A stretch of DNA of 64,000 nt from Aplidium turbinatum (lineage: Eukaryota; Chordata; Ascidiacea; Aplousobranchia; Polyclinidae), in assembly GCA_918807975.1 (NCBI GenBank), contig OU964931.1, positions 13,712,251 through 13,776,250 on the forward strand, given 5' to 3'. Position numbers and translations under genes: made by a program. The notes under the pieces were generated by a model. The model made no database searches, was not told the DNA's origin, and saw only the letters and a program-made list of their open reading frames with translations. Below, one piece after another: positions 59,196 to 64,000 of the stretch. Numbering within the stretch: position 1 is the first letter of the stretch; each line of letters opens with the position of its first letter.

Positions 59196-59247
59196 CTGTG
59201 TTTGCCGACTGTAGCTGAGCTGGTACATACTTTTGATTTGCAGACAT
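59196..59247 (-). CDS. Candidate first coding exon
   Basis: ATG followed by 17 codons (MSANQKYVPAQLQSANT) and a consensus donor G|GTAAAT, phase 1. It could be the start of the membrane-protein gene to its left (- strand), but the phase does not fit the next exon I found (54522-54603), so another exon would be needed. It may instead be chance. Confidence 0.3.
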
Positions 59248-59818
59248 ATTCACTTTTGTTCAAAAACTATGGTATTTGACACAAATTTGGACGAAATAGC
59301 ATTGTTAAGCAGCAGCCTGAAGTTCATCAGTTTACTTTCGATCATAAAGAAATTACTGTTTAAATGAATTTCATTCAAATTTTATACATAGCTTTACTTT
59401 ATATGACACATTTTAAACAACAAAATCTGCAAAAATACAGTGTAACGCTAGTCAATAATTAAAACATTGACTGTTTTGTACAGGAATAACGATCATTTTT
59501 AAGGTAATTTAGTGCTTGTCAGATCTTTCGGCCCTGCACGACGTTGGTTACTTTCGGAGAAAGTGCCAGATTGCACAATACTGTAACCAACAGGTTTTGT
59601 TTTTTCCTATCAATCAAAGGTTTGAACATGGTAGTTGTAATTACACTTAATTGGCATGCAGACGGTAGGGATGAGAAGCATTACAATGTTAATACATTGT
59701 AAAGTACAGTATCTACTTCCTTGCAAAAAATCAATTCATTTCTTCTGTTTAGATAACTAACTGGCTAGTGGGTGCAGTTGCAACAACGTTCAGTCATAAG
59801 ACACAACTAAGTGTAGAG

Positions 59819-59891
59819 CAAGGGTCTTACTTTTAAACATTCGGCTTGTGTGTGACATTCATTTGGTCTTCAGAGTAATTTGAAACCCCTG
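59819..59891. mobile_element. Very short (73 bp) hAT-like MITE
   Basis: CAAGGGTCTTACTTTTAA ... TTTGAAACCCCTG is bordered by a perfect 8-bp duplication GTGTAGAG (59811-59818 and 59892-59899). The right end matches the common hAT terminus CAGGGGTTTCAAA; the left end is diverged. Confidence 0.6.
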
Positions 59892-60062
59892 GTGTAGAGC
59901 TAGCTTTGACTTTTTATCGGTCAATCATCTGACAGTGCATTAGTTTTATGATTTCTAGTGCAGACGTGTTCGATTGCTGTGAAACTTTTCCTTCAGCTGT
60001 GAATGACACTCTCGTTATAAGTGTGATAGCAATAGCATCAAATTGTGCCTGATAATATAAAC

Positions 60063-60140
60063 CAGTGCTTTTCAACCTTTAAAACAGTAGTACGCACTTT
60101 TTCATTTCGCAAAATTTTCATCCACACAAATCAAAAAATA
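60063..60140. mobile_element. hAT MITE left end (CAGTGCTTTTCAACC)
   Basis: CAGTGCTTTTCAACCTTT followed by AGTACGCACTTTTTCA resembles a common hAT terminus. The right end is missing; a LINE fragment follows at 60175. Confidence 0.5.
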
Positions 60141-60174
60141 GTTAGTTTGCACCTATTTATTTTCCTTATTTGTG

Positions 60175-60400
60175 GTATAGCCTAACAGTGGAAGGGTATA
60201 CGGATCAAAATTACAGAGTCAGCAAAATCTGCATGGCAGGTAAAAATAACAGAAGAAAAAGGGGCAGACCTCCAAAGCGATGGCATGACAACATGCAGAC
60301 ATGGGCCGAATTCAATTTGATGGCATTGGGCGAGCTACCTATTAGATTAAAAACATTCTTAATCACTTGGACCAAAACGTGCAAACATGTTGCAAGATAG
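60175..60400 (+). mobile_element. LINE C-terminal fragment
   Basis: An open frame has NRRKRGRPPKRWHDNMQTWA, the RGRP..RW.D....W motif of LINE reverse-transcriptase C-termini, ending in a stop at 60400. Strongly truncated. Confidence 0.6.
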
Positions 60401-60691
60401 CCATGTGGTACGTTCTCGTGTTAACTTCAATAAGTTGCGCACTTTTAAATTATAAACTATTAAACCGCAACCAAAACGTAAACCTAGCCCAAAAACCCAC
60501 AACCGCACTGATATGAACAAACAAAATGTTTTGAGTGCTTAAAAATAAAAAAAGGTGTCGATACAGGCAAACAAATGATATCATTTAAGTCGAAATAGGC
60601 AAACTCAAATGTGAGTAAAAGATAGGAATTTTGCCAAGACTAATGAAATACTGTCGCTAGACTATTTCTATTGTTCGTACAAAATCGCTCA

Positions 60692-62240
60692 ATTGTTTAA
60701 GTATCAAAAAACAAGGAAGTGGCTGCATTTACGGCGCCGTAAATACAGCCGTTCCATGCCCTTTTTTTAATCTTTACGTCGCTTTTACTGCGCATGCGCG
60801 CTGTTGCTGGAAAAAAAGTGCGTATATAACTTCTAAATTCAACTGTTTTTGCTAAGTGAATCAGAAGTGCGTGCAATCTTTGTCTGGCTCGTACTCGCAA
60901 GGATACGAGTTCGATTTCATCAAAAGGTAATTTTTTTTTGAACTCAATTCAAGTCACCCGAAGTGACTCCATCGTTAGGCTACGTATTTTTGTGGCCGTT
61001 CAGTTTAATTTGTGTTTAGTTTTGACCATCACAACGAAAAAACAGTATATGACAAACATAACAGAGGTATACATATAGAAAAAGGTAGAAGCGACAAAAC
61101 GCGGACGTTATAGCGTGTATGATAGCAAAGCAGAACAATCAGTTTAAAATATGGTACGGTCGTAATACCTAAAAATTTTATAAGTTTAGAATTTTTTTTT
61201 TACTCATTTTTATTGTTAAAGAAAAAAAACTCACTAGCCTTTTTTTCTCTTTGTTTTGAATTTAAAAAAAATTGTTAAGGTGTTACGACGACGCCACGAT
61301 TACGACCGTGCAATATTTCAAACTGATTGTCCTGCTTTGTTTCATGCATGCTATAACCTCCGCGTTTTGTCGCTTCTACCTTTTTCTAAAAAGGCATGGA
61401 ATATAAAATATTTAAAAACGAACTTAGCTGAGTGACCACAAAAATGCATAGCCTAACGATTGAGTCACTGCGGGTTAGAATTAAGTTAAAAAAAAAATCT
61501 TTTGGTGAAATCGAACTCATATCCTTGCAAGTATGAGCCAGACAAATATCGCACGCGCCACTGATTTACTTGGCGAAAACATTTGAATTTAGAAGTTATA
61601 TATCAATCAATCATTTTATTTTTTTCGTCATTAACGCTTACGAGACGAAAAAGATACTAACTACAAAAATCTATATAGACCTACCAGCACGTTAATGAAC
61701 GGGAAAAGGTGGCAAAACCTTGAAAGGTTTAAAACGTGCCTGAATGAAAAATTATGTAGTACTGGTAGGCTATAGCAGTAGTTAGCACGGCCACAAAACC
61801 CAAAAAAACAAATAGCAAAAAATAAAACAAAAACAGAGGGAAGCACACATGTAGTAATGAAAGACAGCCTAATGAAAAGTGTTGTGGATTAAATTTGCCA
61901 GTTCCGATATTGATGTGGATAATAATAATAATATAGTAGGATGGAGAATGAAAACCGGACATAAAAGAAACCCATCCTCAGGCAAAAGCCCGTTTCGATG
62001 TGGCCCAGGAGAGCAGGTGTTGAGCTCTTTCTATGGTCAGACTGCACATCACACAGTAGCCTAAGACGATTGAGGTTTGATATCCAGTTAAAGTTATTGG
62101 AAAATATATGCACTTTTTTCCAGCAACAGCGCGCATGCGCAGTAAAAGCGACGTAAAGATTAAAAAAGAGGCATGGAACGGCTGTATTTATGGCGCCGTA
62201 AATACAGCCACTTCCAAAAAACAAAGGTGACATAAAACAA
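60692..62240. mobile_element. Large inverted-repeat element carrying tRNA-like modules
   Basis: Left arm 60692-61190 pairs with right-arm pieces 61280-61605 and 62088-62240. Matched blocks include GTGGCTG.ATTTACGGCGCC, GCGCATGCGCGCTGTTGCTG, CTTCTAAATTCAA, GTCTGGCTC.TACT.GCAAG and GCGACAAAACGCGGA. Arms are about 480-500 bases. The right arm is split by about 480 bases (61607-62085) that begin with an AATCAATCATTTTATT LINE/SINE-like tail. Each arm holds a tRNA-like segment with a GAGTTCGATTTCA B box (+ strand at about 60855-60925, - strand at about 61510-61585). A third, partial copy lies at 62880-63620. Confidence 0.65.
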
Positions 62241-62879
62241 TGATACACACAGTGCTTAAGTTTTATTTTTGATAACTATAGAGACAATGCAATGACCACT
62301 ACGATTTACTAGCCTAGCCAGTTACTACTGGAAAATATAATTTGGTTATAAAACTATTCAACAATTTAACCAAATTGGTTACAACTGTAGGCCATGGTTA
62401 CAACCGAAAAGTAAAACAAAAGCAAGACCAACACTTTGATTAGCAACTTATAATACAATTAATTGTGAGCTTTTTAAAATCACACAAATTAACACTGAAA
62501 TGAACAGATAAAGACATCGATGAATATCAGAATATGCTTAGGCCTAATGAAGACTGACTTATGAAGTATCATGGCTTTGTTTTTTTCTTATTTGTATGAG
62601 TGACAGCTGACTTTGTTAACCTTACGATCTTTAGTAGTCATCTTATATTAAGCATCATCTTTACTTACCTGGATGTTACCAGAAGAGGACCAGTAAAAAG
62701 CAGAAAATTCCCCAGCGTAAATTGGCACATTATCCGCTGAAGTATGGTGCAGAATTAAGAACCCTAACATTTTTGCAAAAACATTGATTAGCGAGTTCGG
62801 CTTTGTTGCGATTAGCGACTGCGATTTTGTGCTATTTTTTCTCGACCTTTTCAGGGTACGAAATGTTCAGGGTAAGAAT

Positions 62880-63620
62880 TAGGTTGCAACCCATGATACC
62901 AAAGCAGGACAATTAGTTTAAAATATGGCACGGTTGCAACACCTCAATAATTTGTTTATAAATTTAGAAAATTCAACCTATTTTGTCGCCAAAACACTTT
63001 GACGAAATCGGGGTATGAATTGTTCAGGGGACGAAATAGGTTGCATCCACTCCGATCAGCGACTTCGGCTCTGTTGTATTTTTTTCTCAATTTTTTTAGG
63101 GGACAAAATCGCAGAACGAAATGTTCAGGAGGCGAAATAGGATACACCCATTTAAGAATACTTATTTGGAAAAGCAGTTGAAAGATTACCAGCGAGCTGT
63201 TTTTCTTAAAGCTTTTTCTGTATGCTAGATGTAAAGCAAGTATATATATGGGTAGTTGAATTAACAAGCAACCATGAGCATATGTATGCAGTGAACATCC
63301 ACTCTAGACAAACAGAAAATTACCCAGAGAAATTCTCAAATTCCAGAAAATTAAAAACTCTAAATTTATTACTCATAGTTGAAAAGGCATAAAAAATTGG
63401 GTTGTAGGCTACTCAAATTAAACATTAACCACAAAAATGTAGCAGCCTAACGATTGAGTCAATTCGTGTGAAAATTTAGTTAAAAATTAAAAATAAAAGA
63501 ACGCAATTTTGCGTAGTATCGAACTCATTCCCTCTGGAGCACCAGCCGGAGACTTATCCTACGCGCCACTGAATCAGTTGAACATAGGTGTTGAATTTAG
63601 AACTTATATAAGCACTCTTC
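62880..63620. repeat. Partial third copy of the large inverted-repeat family
   Basis: AAAGCAGGACAATTAGTTTA and AAAATATGGCACGG parallel 61125-61165. 63425-63610 (CCTAACGATTGAGTCA ... ATCGAACTCAT ... CGCGCCACTGA) parallels 61447-61600, including the - strand tRNA-like module. Between them (about 63220-63300) is a match to foldback element C. Confidence 0.55.
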
Positions 63621-64000
63621 TCGTCTTTTGCTTTGAAAGAGAAAATGAAAAAAATGCCTATATAGGACGTCATGACCGGTTAAAATCAAATAGTGTTTCA
63701 GATTCAAAGACCGGCACCGGTCAAATAGCCAACTATAATATGGTTAAAATTACATTTCAATCCGTATTAAACTCAGCCATTTACGCAGTCTCAAGTCCCT
63801 CTGCCACTCAGGTCTATATTTTTGAGAGTAGGTACATTTTCTTTGGACAATAGCATAGAGACATATACTTCTTACAATAAACTTCACATACTCTTGGATT
63901 TTTGAACTTCTTCGATGCAACAAAATATGAAAATCAATAAATACTTAACAATAACTAACTATAACAACCTAAAAACATACCGGTAACAGATTAAAAGAAA
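63621..64000. other. No gene recognised at the right edge
   Basis: The open frame running through 63509-63853 starts inside the repeat above and has no recognisable domain; I treat it as chance. Confidence 0.4.

Noticed and set aside
63509-63853. 114-codon + strand frame at the right edge
   Set aside because: It begins within a repeat copy and encodes no recognisable domain; length is within chance expectation.
1-64000. Retroviral, LTR-retrotransposon or Polinton-like elements
   Set aside because: No long direct terminal repeats, gag/pol-type motifs, capsid or protein-primed polymerase motifs were noticed on either strand.

Overview
The window is animal (metazoan) nuclear DNA. It holds two long, intron-rich, intact protein genes, part of a third, and a dense load of transposons. 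The two proteins are clear orthologues of vertebrate proteins but too diverged to be vertebrate, so I infer an invertebrate; I cannot fix the phylum from sequence alone. I saw no retroviral, LTR or Polinton-like element.

Layout. 1-10.3 kb is a transposon graveyard: a pogo-type transposase remnant is split by two hAT elements, one of which carries another hAT that in turn carries a foldback element; SINE and LINE fragments follow. 11.1-33.1 kb is a phenylalanine hydroxylase gene on the + strand, with 12 coding exons, 441 codons and no lesion found. Its fifth intron is 13 kb and is packed with hAT elements, many with perfect 8-bp target duplications. 33.1-36.7 kb is intergenic and holds a hAT MITE and a long-terminal-inverted-repeat element loaded with SINE copies. 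37.0-53.5 kb is a RN-tre/USP6NL-type Rab-GAP (TBC domain) gene on the - strand, with 13 coding exons, 960 codons and both catalytic fingers present. Immediately upstream on the same strand lie exons of an unrecognised small membrane protein (53.6-54.6 kb, perhaps starting at 59.2 kb). 55.2-64 kb is mostly non-coding, with MITEs and a large inverted repeat that carries tRNA-like modules.

The two main genes are convergent and functionally unrelated (aromatic amino-acid metabolism; Rab5-type endocytic regulation).

The most unusual feature is a family of about 23 short (about 85-90 bp) near-perfect palindromes packed between 36.7 and 55.2 kb, in the introns and flanks of the RN-tre gene and its upstream neighbour. 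I found none in the 36 kb to the left or the 9 kb to the right. In several copies, departures from the majority sequence are mirrored in the opposite arm. The word TAGCCTAC shows the opposite distribution: common in 1-33 kb and 61-63.5 kb, absent between.
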